Shown here: piece after piece, positions 17,463 to 27,138 of the stretch
Layout of the letters: each line of letters begins with the position of its first letter
Numbering within the stretch: the stretch's first letter is position 1
Assembly: GCA_964506245.1 (NCBI GenBank)
Contig: CAZDKK010000008.1
Coordinates: 55,918-119,917, forward strand
From: CAZDKK01 sp964506245
GTDB lineage: Bacteria; Eisenbacteria; RBG-16-71-46; CAIMUX01; WJJG01
Length of the DNA: 64,000 nt
Direction of reading: 5' to 3'
Made by a program: the position numbers and the translations under genes
The notes under the pieces: generated by a model
Database searches by the model: none
Told to the model about the DNA's origin: nothing
The model's input: only the letters and a program-made list of their open reading frames with translations

Positions 17463-19526
17463 CTAGCCCTCCTTCCGCGGCGAATCCGCCTCGACCGGTT
17501 CATCGGGCTCACTCGCATCCCCGAGCCGGCACGTCATCCGCACCCGCGTGCCCGCACCCGGCGCGCTCTCCAGCAGGAGCGCGCCGCCCACCGACGCCGC
17601 GCGCTCGGCCATGCTGCGCAGCCCCAGCCCGCCCCCCGAGCGTGCGGCCTCGGGGTCGAACCCGCGGCCGTCGTCGCGCACCTCGAGCCACACCTCGCCC
17701 GGCGTACGCCGGAGGGTGACCCAGACGTTGCGCGCCGCCGCGTGCTTGAGCATGTTGTTGAGTGCCTCGCGCGCCACGCCGTGCAGCGCGACTTCCACCG
17801 GCCGGGGTAGGGGGCGCGGTTCGCCCAGGTCGGCGTGGACGCTCAAGCCCGCTCGCGCTTCCACTGCCGCCAGGCGCCCCTGCAGCGCCTCGACCAGTCC
17901 GGCCTGGTCGAACACCGAAGGTCGCAGCTCGAAGATGAGCAGACGCATCTCGCGCAGGGCATCCAGCGCGGTCTCGGCGAGCTGCCCCACGTAGGTCCGG
18001 GCCTGCTCCGTGCGCTGCCCTTCGAGCAGCCGTCCGGCCGCCTCGGCGTACATGGTCAGGCCGTAGAGCGATTGCGACACCGAGTCGTGGAGCTCGCGCG
18101 CGAGCTTCTGCCTTTCCTCGAGAATGACCAGTCGCTCGTGCTCGGCATTCAGGCGGGCGTGCTCGAGCGCGATCGCCCCCTGATCGGCGAAGAGCTGCAT
18201 GCGCCGCGCGACGGCCGGGTCGAAGTCGCGTTCGCCGCCTGCCAGGACGAGCGCCCCGATGATGTCGGCGCCCGTGCGCATCGGGATGGCCAAGATGGGC
18301 GGCGGTCCTGACTGCGCCAGGGCGGGTGCCGCGGCCCCCGGGCCGGGCTCGCCCGTGGCGAGCTGCTCGACCAACGCCGGCAGGGCGGCCGGCAGCTCCC
18401 CCGCTCGCGCCACGATCTCGCGGCCGCCCCCCGCGGACTGACGGAGGATCGCGCTGCCGCGCGCGCCCGCCAGCCGGCGGGCCTCGGCGCAGACGATCTG
18501 CAGGATCTCATCCGGCCCGCGGCGATCCAACAGGGCCGACGTGATCTTCTGCAGGCTCAGACTCGTCTCGAGCTGCTGCACCGTCGCCGCGTGCAGGTGG
18601 GCGTTGCTCACCGCGGGGGCCGTGGTGCGCGCGATGCCCCAGGCCAGCTCGAGCTGCTCGGGACTGAAGCCCTGGCGCCGGTTCTCGCAGACACCCAGCG
18701 CGAGGGCGAGCACCTTGCCGGCCGTCGCGATCGGGATGACGACGGCCGAGGCGATGCCCAGCATCCGGCAGTCCGTCTCGCCGAGGAAGGGCTCCTTGCC
18801 GGCACAGGTGCGGGGAACCGGTTCCGGCCCGGCGACCGCGGCCTCCACGATGGGATCGATCGCGGCGCGCAGCGGGCGTCCCAGAAGCTGGCGCAAGCGC
18901 TGCCCGGAGAGCTCGCCGACCGCCGCGCGGGGGACGAAGATCTGCTGCTCATCGGCCTCGTAGATGCCGCAGTAGGGTGCCCGCAGCGCGGTCGCGATCC
19001 CGCGGGCTACCTCGTCGAAGACGTGCTCCGGTTCGAGCGAGCTGCCGGCCGTCTCGGCGGCGGCAAGCATGAGCGTGGTGCGGGCCTTGGCCTTCTCGAT
19101 ACTCTCGAGCATGCTGGTGGCGTAGGCGCTGGCGACCGCTCCCAGCAGCCGGCGCAAGCCCTCGTCCAGCCGGGTGTGCGCGGTGACCCGGGCCTGCGCG
19201 TCCTGGCCGTAGCGGTGCTCGACGAAGGGCAACGCCGCGTCGCGCAGGAGCACCAGGCCCTCGACGACCTCGTGGATGTCGAACCCCCGGCGGCTCAGGC
19301 CCCCCGTGACCATGGCCACCTGGTCGGCCAAGGCAACGCCGGGGGCGGCCGGCAACGCCTGAATGGCCGCGGTCAGTGCGCCCGAGGCCCAGGTCCGCAC
19401 CTCCTCGGCGGGGTGCTCCCGATAGCGCCCGACGGGCATGCCGAAGAGCAGATCGATCCAGCGGGAGAGGATCCCAATCCGGTGTTCTTCAAGGAGTTCG
19501 GCAATGTCCGCGGCGGTCGGCACCAT
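17463..19526 (-). CDS. Soluble GAF-domain sensor histidine kinase (NarL-type partner)
   Basis: A 687-residue kinase with no membrane span. Residues ~1-150 form a helical domain resembling the N-terminal RsbRD-type sensor. Two GAF-like modules follow (~165-310 and ~320-455; VVIPIATAGKVLALALGV and ILAIPMRTGADIIGALVLAG). The HisKA_3 dimerisation helix holds H480 in LARELHDSVSQSLYGL. The HATPase domain has the N-box (EALNNMLKHA) and G-boxes (VRDDGRGFDP; GGLGLRSMAERA). It probably senses a cytoplasmic small molecule or redox state and phosphorylates D58 of the regulator 4 nt downstream. No clear ribosome site precedes the ATG; TATGAT lies 6 nt upstream, so leaderless expression is possible but no -35 box was seen. 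Confidence 0.88.
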   Translation of the reverse strand: MVPTAADIAELLEEHRIGILSRWIDLLFGMPVGRYREHPAEEVRTWASGALTAAIQALPAAPGVALADQVAMVTGGLSRRGFDIHEVVEGLVLLRDAALPFVEHRYGQDAQARVTAHTRLDEGLRRLLGAVASAYATSMLESIEKAKARTTLMLAAAETAGSSLEPEHVFDEVARGIATALRAPYCGIYEADEQQIFVPRAAVGELSGQRLRQLLGRPLRAAIDPIVEAAVAGPEPVPRTCAGKEPFLGETDCRMLGIASAVVIPIATAGKVLALALGVCENRRQGFSPEQLELAWGIARTTAPAVSNAHLHAATVQQLETSLSLQKITSALLDRRGPDEILQIVCAEARRLAGARGSAILRQSAGGGREIVARAGELPAALPALVEQLATGEPGPGAAAPALAQSGPPPILAIPMRTGADIIGALVLAGGERDFDPAVARRMQLFADQGAIALEHARLNAEHERLVILEERQKLARELHDSVSQSLYGLTMYAEAAGRLLEGQRTEQARTYVGQLAETALDALREMRLLIFELRPSVFDQAGLVEALQGRLAAVEARAGLSVHADLGEPRPLPRPVEVALHGVAREALNNMLKHAAARNVWVTLRRTPGEVWLEVRDDGRGFDPEAARSGGGLGLRSMAERAASVGGALLLESAPGAGTRVRMTCRLGDASEPDEPVEADSPRKEG

Positions 19527-19894
19527 GCGGCCATCATAGCAGAACGACCTGGAGGCCGCGCCTGCTCCATCCCGGCCTCGCGGGGGCGCTACGCGGAATG
19601 TCGTAGACGAAGGCAGTTGGAATCACCCAATCAGCGGAGAGACAATCCGCTCTCCGGTTGATGACGGGGCGGCAGGCGGCGCCGATACTCTTCGGCTGGC
19701 CTCGACCGCGCCCGGCTCGCAGCCCGCGGCCGCGCGCGGTCCAGGCCCAGGCTGAGCGGACAGCTCAGCCGCGGTTCCGGGGGCCCTGCACGGCCGCGTG
19801 GGCCGCGCCGAGAGCGGGACCGGGGCAGGCGAAGGCCGGGATGACTCCCGGTCGCGGATCGCCCGCAAAGGGCGGAAGGCAGAAAGGAAGAGTC
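19527..19894. other. Divergent intergenic region, kinase/glutamate dehydrogenase
   Basis: About 370 bases between divergently transcribed genes. The right end holds the ribosome site AAAGGAAG before the dehydrogenase ATG. An in-frame extension of that gene reaches 19658 but is Pro/Arg-rich and unlike the family, so it is treated as leader. No confident promoter or operator was identified. Confidence 0.4.
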
Positions 19895-21184
19895 ATGGCC
19901 ACGAGCAAAGCGTTCAACGCCTATCAGATGGCACGGGCGCAGTTCGACAAGATCGCCGATCTGATCGGCCTCGATCAGCCGACGCGGGATCTACTGCGCA
20001 GTCCGATGCGCGAGTACCACTTCCTCATCCCCGTCCGCATGGACGATGGCACCGTCAAGGTGTTCCAGGGCTTCCGCTGTCAGCACAACGACGCCCGCGG
20101 GCCCTGCAAGGGCGGCATCCGCTTCCACCCCCACGAGACCATCGACACCGTCCGCGCCCTGTCGATGTGGATGACGTGGAAGTGCGCCGTGGCCGACATT
20201 CCCCTCGGGGGCGGCAAGGGCGGCGTGGTGTGCGACCCGCACGATCTCTCCATGCGCGAGCAGGAGGCAATCTGCCGCGGCTGGATCCGCCAGATCGCTC
20301 GCAACATCGGGCACGTGGCTGACGTGCCGGCGCCCGACGTGATGACCAACGCGCAGCACATGCTGTGGATGCTCGATGAGTTCGAGCGCATCCACGGCGG
20401 TCACTACCCCGGCTTCATCACCGGCAAGCCCGTGGGCATGGGCGGTTCGCTCGGCCGCACCGAGGCGACCGGCTACGGCGTCGTCTACACGCTGCGCGAG
20501 GCGCTCAAGCAGCTCGGCATCCGCCCGGACAACACGACCGCCAGCGTGCAGGGCTTCGGCAACGTGTCGCAGTACGCCATCGAGCTGTACCACCAGATGG
20601 GCGGCAAGGTCATCGCGGTCGCCTGCTGGGACCAGGAGGACCAGGCGTCCTACACGTTCCAGAAGAAGACCGGCATCGACCTCAACCAGCTCCGCTCGAT
20701 CACGGACCGCTTCGGCGGGATCGACAAGAAGAAGGCCGCCGACCTCGGCTACCAGGTGCTCGTGGGCGAGGCCTGGATCGAGCAGGAGGTCGACATCCTG
20801 ATGCCCTGCGCGCTCGAGAATCAGGTGACCGGCGACAACGTTCACAAGATCAGCAAGCGCGTGCGGGTGATCGCCGAGGGCGCCAACGGCCCGACCACCC
20901 CCGAGGCGGACGAGGTCATTCACAAGCGCGAGATCTTCGTCATCCCCGATTTCCTGGCCAATGCCGGCGGCGTGACCTGCAGCTACTTCGAGCAGGTGCA
21001 GAGCAACCAGAACTACTTCTGGGCCAAGGACGACGTGTTGGCGCGGCTCGATCAGAAGATGACCAGCGCCTACATCGCCGTCAGCGACGTCGCTGTGAAG
21101 CAGAAGATCTACATGCGCGACGCGGCCTATGTCGTGGCGATCAACCGGGTCGCCCAGGCGTGCCGCGATCGCGGTTGGGTCTAG
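19895..21184 (+). CDS. gdhA: Glutamate dehydrogenase (Glu/Leu/Phe/Val dehydrogenase family)
   Basis: A 429-residue cytoplasmic enzyme that interconverts glutamate and 2-oxoglutarate plus ammonia with NAD(P). The dimerisation/substrate domain has the K-rich glutamate site: GPCKGGIRFHP with K72, the MTWKCAVADIPLGGGKGG segment with the catalytic Lys, and DVPAPDVMTN. The Rossmann domain has the dinucleotide loop VQGFGNVSQYA (~215), and the C-terminal part has ANGPTTPEAD and PDFLANAGGVTCSYFEQVQ. Length and motifs match the ~420-residue hexameric class. Cofactor preference is not clear from the loop. It is followed 81 bases later by the PEP-binding genes on the same strand. Confidence 0.93.
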   Translation: MATSKAFNAYQMARAQFDKIADLIGLDQPTRDLLRSPMREYHFLIPVRMDDGTVKVFQGFRCQHNDARGPCKGGIRFHPHETIDTVRALSMWMTWKCAVADIPLGGGKGGVVCDPHDLSMREQEAICRGWIRQIARNIGHVADVPAPDVMTNAQHMLWMLDEFERIHGGHYPGFITGKPVGMGGSLGRTEATGYGVVYTLREALKQLGIRPDNTTASVQGFGNVSQYAIELYHQMGGKVIAVACWDQEDQASYTFQKKTGIDLNQLRSITDRFGGIDKKKAADLGYQVLVGEAWIEQEVDILMPCALENQVTGDNVHKISKRVRVIAEGANGPTTPEADEVIHKREIFVIPDFLANAGGVTCSYFEQVQSNQNYFWAKDDVLARLDQKMTSAYIAVSDVAVKQKIYMRDAAYVVAINRVAQACRDRGWV

Positions 21185-21265
21185 ACCGGGCAGTCCGACG
21201 AGGTGCGCCGCCCTGCCTCGCGGGGCGGCGCATCCATCCCCGCGGGCGGCATCACGGAGGATCCG

Positions 21266-23020
21266 ATGGCATCACCCGACCGTAGTACCGACCTGCCGCA
21301 GTTCGGGCGCCATTTCCTTGCCGACCCTGGCAGTCTCACGCGCATCGGCGCGGGCCAGATCGGCGGCAAGGCGAGCGGCATTCGGCTCACCCGCGAGCGG
21401 ATCCTGACCCAGCTCGATCTGGGGGCCTTCCCCGAATTCGACGTGGGCGTGCCGACGCTCACGGTCCTCACGACCGACCTCTTCGAGAGGTTCCTCGCGC
21501 GCAACCACATCGAGATCGAGCGACTGGCCGAGCTGCCTGACGATCGCATCGCCCACGCCCTCCAGCAGGCCGATCTGCCGGCCGAGTACGTGGGGGACCT
21601 GTGGGGCATCGTCGACCAGGTGCACATTCCCCTGGCCGTCCGCTCCTCGAGCCTGCTCGAGGACGCGCTGCACCACCCCATGGCCGGGGTTTACGCGACC
21701 AAGATGACACCCAACAACCAGCCGGACGTGCAGGCGCGCTTCCGCCGGCTGGTCGAGGCGATCAAATTCGTCTACGCCTCAACCTACTTCGGCCAGGCGC
21801 GCAGCTACCTGCGCTCCATCCGCCAACCGCAGGGCGCCGAGAAGATGGCGGTCATCGTCCAGGAGGTCGCGGGGCGCAAGTGGGACGATCGTTACTACCC
21901 CGAGATCTCCGGCGTGGCCCGCTCGTACAACTACTACCCGACCGGCCACGCGCGCCCGGAAGACGGCGTGGTCAGCCTCGCGCTCGGGCTGGGCAAGCAG
22001 ATCGTGGACGGGGGTCAGGCCTGGACCTATTCGCCGGCCTATCCCACCGCGCCCCCGCCCTTTGGCAACATCGGCGACCTGCTCAAGAACACGCAGACGG
22101 AGTTCTGGGCGGTCCACATGGGCACGCCGCCGCCGCCCGACCCGATTCGCGAGACGGAGTACCTCGTGCGCGCCGATCTGTCGGCCGCCGAGTACGACGG
22201 GGCGCTCGACCAGATCGCCTCGTCCTACGACCCGGCCTCCGACCGCCTGCGGCCGGGCCTCGGCTCGCGCGGACCGCGGGTGCTCGACTTCGCGCCGATT
22301 CTGTCGCTGGGCTCGTTGCCGCTCAACGACCTCATCCGGCGCTTGCTCGCCATCTCCGAGGAAGTCCACCAGTCGCCGGTCGAGATCGAGTTCGCGGTCA
22401 CACCGCGGCGCCGGCAGGAGGAGCGGGCCCGCTTCAGCTTCCTGCAGGTGCGCCCGATGATGGTCGACACCCACCGCATCGACCTGGACCCCGAGGACCT
22501 CACCGGCACTCAGGTCCTGCTGGCCTCGGAGCACGTCTTGGGCAACGGGGTGCGTGACGACATCCGCGACGTGGTCTTCCTCAAGCCGCGCTCCTTCGAG
22601 GCGCGCCATACCCCCCGAATCGCGCTGGAGCTGGACAAGATCAACCGCGGCCTGCTGGCCGAGGAACGCCCCTATCTGCTGATCGGGTTTGGGCGTTGGG
22701 GTTCCTCCGACCCCTGGCTGGGCGTGCCGGTCGAGTGGGGGCAGGTGTGCGGCGCCCGGGTGATCGTCGAAGCCAGCCTGCCCGAGATGAATCCCGACCC
22801 GAGCCAGGGCTCGCATTTCTTCCACAACCTCATCGGTTGTCAGGTACTCTATCTGTCGGTGCGTCACCACGGGCCGTTCCAGATCGACTGGGACTGGCTC
22901 GAGCGGCAGGAGGCGCTGGCCGAGACGGACTTCGTCAAGCATGTCCGGACGGCCGCTCCGCTGCTCGTCAAGGTCGACGGGCGTCACGGCAGAGGGGTGA
23001 TCCGACACGATGGCATCTAA
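21266..23020 (+). CDS. PEP/pyruvate-binding (PPDK N-terminal-like) protein, first of a pair
   Basis: A 584-residue protein built on the ATP-grasp N-terminal fold of pyruvate phosphate dikinase/PEP synthase: IGGKASGIRLTR near residue 30, PLAVRSSSLLED (~120) and MAGVYATKM, then MAVIVQEVAGRKWDDRYYPEISGVARSYNYYP. It lacks the phosphohistidine swivel domain and the PEP-binding barrel that a full PEP synthase needs. Its C-terminal third instead has LLIGFGRWGSSDPWLGVPVEW and SQGSHFFHNLIG, a module also found in the next protein. It may bind ATP and phosphorylate or sense an unknown substrate. GGAGG lies 5 nt before the ATG. The next gene overlaps its last 11 bases, implying coupled translation. Confidence 0.8.
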   Translation: MASPDRSTDLPQFGRHFLADPGSLTRIGAGQIGGKASGIRLTRERILTQLDLGAFPEFDVGVPTLTVLTTDLFERFLARNHIEIERLAELPDDRIAHALQQADLPAEYVGDLWGIVDQVHIPLAVRSSSLLEDALHHPMAGVYATKMTPNNQPDVQARFRRLVEAIKFVYASTYFGQARSYLRSIRQPQGAEKMAVIVQEVAGRKWDDRYYPEISGVARSYNYYPTGHARPEDGVVSLALGLGKQIVDGGQAWTYSPAYPTAPPPFGNIGDLLKNTQTEFWAVHMGTPPPPDPIRETEYLVRADLSAAEYDGALDQIASSYDPASDRLRPGLGSRGPRVLDFAPILSLGSLPLNDLIRRLLAISEEVHQSPVEIEFAVTPRRRQEERARFSFLQVRPMMVDTHRIDLDPEDLTGTQVLLASEHVLGNGVRDDIRDVVFLKPRSFEARHTPRIALELDKINRGLLAEERPYLLIGFGRWGSSDPWLGVPVEWGQVCGARVIVEASLPEMNPDPSQGSHFFHNLIGCQVLYLSVRHHGPFQIDWDWLERQEALAETDFVKHVRTAAPLLVKVDGRHGRGVIRHDGI

Positions 23021-26000
23021 ACCGACGAAGTCAGATCGCCAGCTCCTGGACGATCTCCAGGAACGGGCCAAGGAGTTGAACTGCTTCTACGAGATCGAGA
23101 AGCAGCTCACGCGCAGCGACGCCTCGCTCGACGACGTGCTGCAGGCCGTGGCCGAGACCATTCCGACCGGCTTCCAGCACCAGCGGGTCTGCCGCGTGCG
23201 GCTCACCTACGAAGGGCGCGAGTACCGCTCCCAGCACTTCGAGCCCACACGCTGGTCCATGGAGATCCCCCTGCGGGCCCAGGACGAAGTCGTCGGCAAG
23301 CTCGCGGTCTACTACGTCGAGGAGATGCCGCAAGAGGACTTCGGCCCCTTCCTGCGCGAGGAACAGCGCCTGCTCACCACATTGGCCGACCGGCTCGGCC
23401 ACTACCTCTTCTTCCAGCGGCTGAAGGAGGTGCAGCGCAGCTGGGAGGAGGCCCGCGGTCGCCGGACCTCTCCCCGGCGCGATGACTGGCGCGCACCGAT
23501 CCACCTGCTGCGCGAATCCGACAAGGCGCTCTACCTGCGCATCGCCCGGCGGATGCTCAACCATCTGACCCGCATCGGGGTCGAGGAGGCCCGCGCCATC
23601 CTGACGGGCAGCCCCTCACCGGCCGGTGAGGATCGCTTCAGCAGCGAGTCGAACGTTCCCATCGGGCGCTTCGAGCCCAACACCGAGCTGATGATGAGCG
23701 ACCGGCCCTTCGAGCTGGCCGCCGATCACCTGAGCAGCCAGGAGATCCTCACGCGCGTCCAGCGCTGGATGGTGGAGGACAAGGCCGGCGGTTTCCTGCG
23801 GGTCTTGAACAGCATGCGGTCCTCGCTGCCCGAGCTGGCCGACGCCCTGCGCCGCTTCCACCACGTCGTCTCGGATGGGCGCGATCTGCCCGTGTCGACC
23901 CGCCGCAGCCTGCGCGTGCTGCTCACCCAGCGGCTCCTGACCGAGCAGCTCGACTTCGTGCGCACCGCCAAGGAGTTCATTGAGGTCACCGACTTCGTCG
24001 ATCTGGTCGACCGGATCATCATGCCCCCCGAGAGCCACGGCAAGCTGGGCGGTAAGGGCACCGGGCTGATCCTCTCGTACAAGGTGCTCCAGCGCACGCA
24101 GTCGCCCGAGCGCCCCATCGGCAAGATCAAGATTCCGCGGACGTGGTACATCGCCTCGGATGGGCTGCTCGATTTCGTCAACCACAACGACTTGCAGGAC
24201 GTATTCGAGCAGAAGTTCAAGGAGATCGACCAGGTTCGTGACGAGTACCCGAGCATCGTGCGGCTGTTCAAGAGCTCTTCTTTCACGCCACGCGTGATCA
24301 ATGGCCTGTCCGTGGCGCTGGACGACTTCGGCGAGGTTCCCCTGATCGTTCGCAGCTCGAGCCTGCTCGAGGATCGGCTGGGCACAGCCTTCTCGGGCAA
24401 GTACAAGAGCCTCTTCCTCGCCAATCAGGGCTCGAAGGAAGAGCGCATGAACTCCCTGATGGATGCCATCGCGGAGGTGTACGCCTCGACCTTCGGCGCC
24501 GATCCCATGGAGTATCGCCGTGATCATGGCTTGCTCGAGTTCAACGAGGAAATGGGCATCCTGATCCAGGAGGTGGTCGGCACCAGGGTGGGGAAGTACT
24601 TCATGCCCGCCTTCGCCGGCGTAGCCTTCAGCAACAACGAATTCCGCTGGTCCCCGCGCATCAAGCGCGAGGATGGGCTGATCCGCCTCGTCGCGGGGCT
24701 CGGCACGCGCGCGGTGGACCGCGTGCCGGACGACTACCCGGTCCTGGCGGTGCCCGGCCAACCGCGCCTGCGCGCCAACGTCGCGGTCGACGAGATCGTG
24801 CGCTACGCACCCAAGAAGATCGACCTGCTCAACCTCGAGAGCTGCACGTGGGAAACGGTCGAGATCAACGAGCTCCTGCGCGAATGCGGGCGGGACTACC
24901 CGGCCCTCGACAGGGTCTTCTCGGTCCTGCGCCAGGACATGCTGCAGAAGCCGGTCGGCATGCTGCTCGATCCGGAGCGCGACGAGCTAGTCGTCACCTT
25001 CCAGGGGCTCTTCGGGGAAACGCCCTTCCTGCAGCACATGCGCAACATGATGAGCATCCTGCAGGAGCACCTGGCGACCCCCGTCGACGTGGAGTTCGCC
25101 CATGACGGGCGGGACTTCTACCTGCTCCAGTGCCGGCCGCAGAGCTACGCGGGCGATGCCGCGCCTACGCCGATCCCGAAGGACGTCGCCGAGCAGGACC
25201 TCGTTTTCACTGCCAATCGGTACGTGTCCAATGGCTGGATGCCCGACATCACCCACATCGTCTACGTCGATCCAGCGCAGTACGGGATGATCGAGAGCCG
25301 CCAGGAGTTGGTGGCCGTGGGCAAGGCGGTGGGCAAGCTCAACAAGCTGCTTCCCAAGCGGCAATTCGTGCTCATGGGCCCCGGGCGCTGGGGCAGCCGC
25401 GGGGACATCAAGCTGGGGGTCAGCGTCACCTACGCCGACATCAGCAACACGGCGATGCTGATCGAGATCGCCCGCAAGAAGGGCAACTACGTGCCGGACC
25501 TCTCCTTCGGCACGCACTTCTTCCAGGACCTGGTGGAAGCTCGCATCCGCTACCTACCGCTCTACCCCGACGATCCCGGCGTGGTCTTCAACGAGCAGTT
25601 CCTGCTCCGTGCCCCGAATCTGCTGAAGGAGATCCTGCCCGAGTACGCGGAGCTGTCCGACACGCTGCGGGTCATCGACGTCGCGGCCGTCGCGGACGGC
25701 CGCATCCTGCGCGTCCTGCAGAACGCCGAGCTCGGCGAGGCCATCGGCATGTTCGCCTCGCCGACCGAGGGGCGCCGGGACCGGGAGGTGCCGGAGACGG
25801 ACTTCGACGGCGAGAAGGTCCGGGTGCCGCTGCAATACTGGCAGTGGCGCTTGAAGATGGCCGAGCGCATCGCCCAGGAGATTGATCGGGAGCGGATGGG
25901 CGTGGTCGCGATCTACATCTTCGGCAGCACCAAGAACGCCACCGCCGGCCCGGGCAGCGACATCGACCTGCTCGTGCACTTCCACGGCAACGAGGAACAG

Positions 26001-26216
26001 CGTCGCGCGCTGGAGAGCTGGCTCGACGGTTGGAGCCTCTGCTTGGGCGAGATCAACTACCTGCGCACCGGTTACCGCAGCGAGCGGCTGCTGGATGTGC
26101 ACATCGTCACCGACGAGGACATCGCCAACAAGACCAGCTACGCGGTCAAGATCGGCGCGGTGACCGACGCCGCGCGCGAGCTGCCCGTGGGCAAGGCCGC
26201 GGCGACCGCGAAGTAG
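23010..26216 (+). CDS. GAF-like/PEP-binding protein with C-terminal nucleotidyltransferase domain
   Basis: A 1068-residue multidomain protein. Residues ~20-150: GAF-like sensory region preceded by a coil. ~340-720: PPDK N-terminal ATP-grasp-like region (LGGKGTGLILSYKVLQ; PLIVRSSSLLEDRLGTAFSGKYKS; MGILIQEVVGTRVGKYFMP). ~740-900: the module shared with the preceding protein (VLMGPGRWGSRGDIKLGVSV; SFGTHFFQDLVEA). ~955-1060: a MNT-type nucleotidyltransferase with G972-S973, D984-x-D986 (GSDIDLLV) and a third acidic residue D1029 (LLDVHIV), so the metal-binding triad looks complete. It might nucleotidylate its partner or another protein; this is inference. No swivel or barrel domain is present. 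Its start overlaps the end of the preceding gene by 11 bases. Confidence 0.82.
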   Translation: MASKPTKSDRQLLDDLQERAKELNCFYEIEKQLTRSDASLDDVLQAVAETIPTGFQHQRVCRVRLTYEGREYRSQHFEPTRWSMEIPLRAQDEVVGKLAVYYVEEMPQEDFGPFLREEQRLLTTLADRLGHYLFFQRLKEVQRSWEEARGRRTSPRRDDWRAPIHLLRESDKALYLRIARRMLNHLTRIGVEEARAILTGSPSPAGEDRFSSESNVPIGRFEPNTELMMSDRPFELAADHLSSQEILTRVQRWMVEDKAGGFLRVLNSMRSSLPELADALRRFHHVVSDGRDLPVSTRRSLRVLLTQRLLTEQLDFVRTAKEFIEVTDFVDLVDRIIMPPESHGKLGGKGTGLILSYKVLQRTQSPERPIGKIKIPRTWYIASDGLLDFVNHNDLQDVFEQKFKEIDQVRDEYPSIVRLFKSSSFTPRVINGLSVALDDFGEVPLIVRSSSLLEDRLGTAFSGKYKSLFLANQGSKEERMNSLMDAIAEVYASTFGADPMEYRRDHGLLEFNEEMGILIQEVVGTRVGKYFMPAFAGVAFSNNEFRWSPRIKREDGLIRLVAGLGTRAVDRVPDDYPVLAVPGQPRLRANVAVDEIVRYAPKKIDLLNLESCTWETVEINELLRECGRDYPALDRVFSVLRQDMLQKPVGMLLDPERDELVVTFQGLFGETPFLQHMRNMMSILQEHLATPVDVEFAHDGRDFYLLQCRPQSYAGDAAPTPIPKDVAEQDLVFTANRYVSNGWMPDITHIVYVDPAQYGMIESRQELVAVGKAVGKLNKLLPKRQFVLMGPGRWGSRGDIKLGVSVTYADISNTAMLIEIARKKGNYVPDLSFGTHFFQDLVEARIRYLPLYPDDPGVVFNEQFLLRAPNLLKEILPEYAELSDTLRVIDVAAVADGRILRVLQNAELGEAIGMFASPTEGRRDREVPETDFDGEKVRVPLQYWQWRLKMAERIAQEIDRERMGVVAIYIFGSTKNATAGPGSDIDLLVHFHGNEEQRRALESWLDGWSLCLGEINYLRTGYRSERLLDVHIVTDEDIANKTSYAVKIGAVTDAARELPVGKAAATAK

Positions 26217-26250
26217 GGCGAGGCGGGAGCGGGGGGGAGAGGCGGGACGC

Positions 26251-27120
26251 GTGAAGTGCCTGTTCACGTCGGATCTACACGGTGATGTCGCACGCTTCAC
26301 GGCGCTGATACGCGCGGCGCGCAGCGAGCGCCCGGACGGCGTCTTCCTGGGCGGCGACCTCTTCCGCCATGGCCACGGGTCCGAGGAGTTCGCCGAGGAG
26401 CACCTGCTGGGGCCCATCCGCGCGCTGCGGGCCGAAGCGGACGCGGGCGGGCAGGGGTCGGGTGGGCGCCCCGGCGCGGGGCCGCGCTGGTTCGTGATCC
26501 TGGGCAACGACGATCCGCGGGTGTTCGAGGAGCTCTTCCTCGCGGCCGACGCCGACGGGCTGATCGACTACGTGCACGAGCGCACCGTGCCCTTCGGCGA
26601 CCTCTTCGTCACCGGCTACGCCTGCGTGCCGCCGACGCCGTTTTCCCTGAAGGACTGGGAGAAGTACGACGTCTCGCGCTTCGTCGATCCCGGCGCCGTG
26701 TCACCCGAGGAGGGCCGGCGCACCGTGCCGACCCCCGCGCACGAGACGCGCAACGGCACCCTCGCGGCCGATCTGGACGCGCTCGCGCGTAACGCCCCGC
26801 CGGCGCGCACGATCTTCCTCTTTCACGCGCCGCCCTACGACTGCGCGCTCGATCGCGCGCCGCTCGACGGCCGCATGGTCGACCACGTGCCGGTGGACGT
26901 GCACGTCGGCAGCATCGCCATCCAGCGCTTCATCGCGGCTCACCAGCCGCTGCTGACGCTGCACGGCCACGTGCACGAGTCGCCGCGCCTGACCGGCCGC
27001 TGGTCCGAGCGCTTCGGTCGCACATACGCCTTCAGCGGCTGCCACGACGGGCCTGGGCTGCCCCTCGTGCGTTTCGACACCGAGGCGCTCGAGCGGGCGG
27101 CGCGGGAGATCGTGGGCTGA
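26251..27120 (+). CDS. Calcineurin-like metallophosphoesterase
   Basis: A 289-residue cytoplasmic protein with the two-metal phosphoesterase motifs in order: SDLHG (D8, H10), GGDLFRHG, GNDDP (the usual GNHD with H replaced by D), FHAPPYD near 190, and HGHVHES near 235. It begins with GTG after a G-rich stretch (GGGGGGGAGAGGCGGGA). It is the last gene of the glutamate dehydrogenase/PEP-binding run, 34 bases downstream, so it may act on a phosphorylated or nucleotidylated product of those proteins. The substrate is unknown. It converges with the beta-propeller gene, with 18 bases between the stops. Confidence 0.85.
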   Translation: MKCLFTSDLHGDVARFTALIRAARSERPDGVFLGGDLFRHGHGSEEFAEEHLLGPIRALRAEADAGGQGSGGRPGAGPRWFVILGNDDPRVFEELFLAADADGLIDYVHERTVPFGDLFVTGYACVPPTPFSLKDWEKYDVSRFVDPGAVSPEEGRRTVPTPAHETRNGTLAADLDALARNAPPARTIFLFHAPPYDCALDRAPLDGRMVDHVPVDVHVGSIAIQRFIAAHQPLLTLHGHVHESPRLTGRWSERFGRTYAFSGCHDGPGLPLVRFDTEALERAAREIVG

Positions 27121-27138
27121 GGCCGGGCGCACCACAGC

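Noticed and set aside
19533..19538. TATGAT just upstream of the sensor kinase start as a -10 box
   Set aside because: No -35 element at the right spacing was seen, so the promoter is not called as a separate feature.
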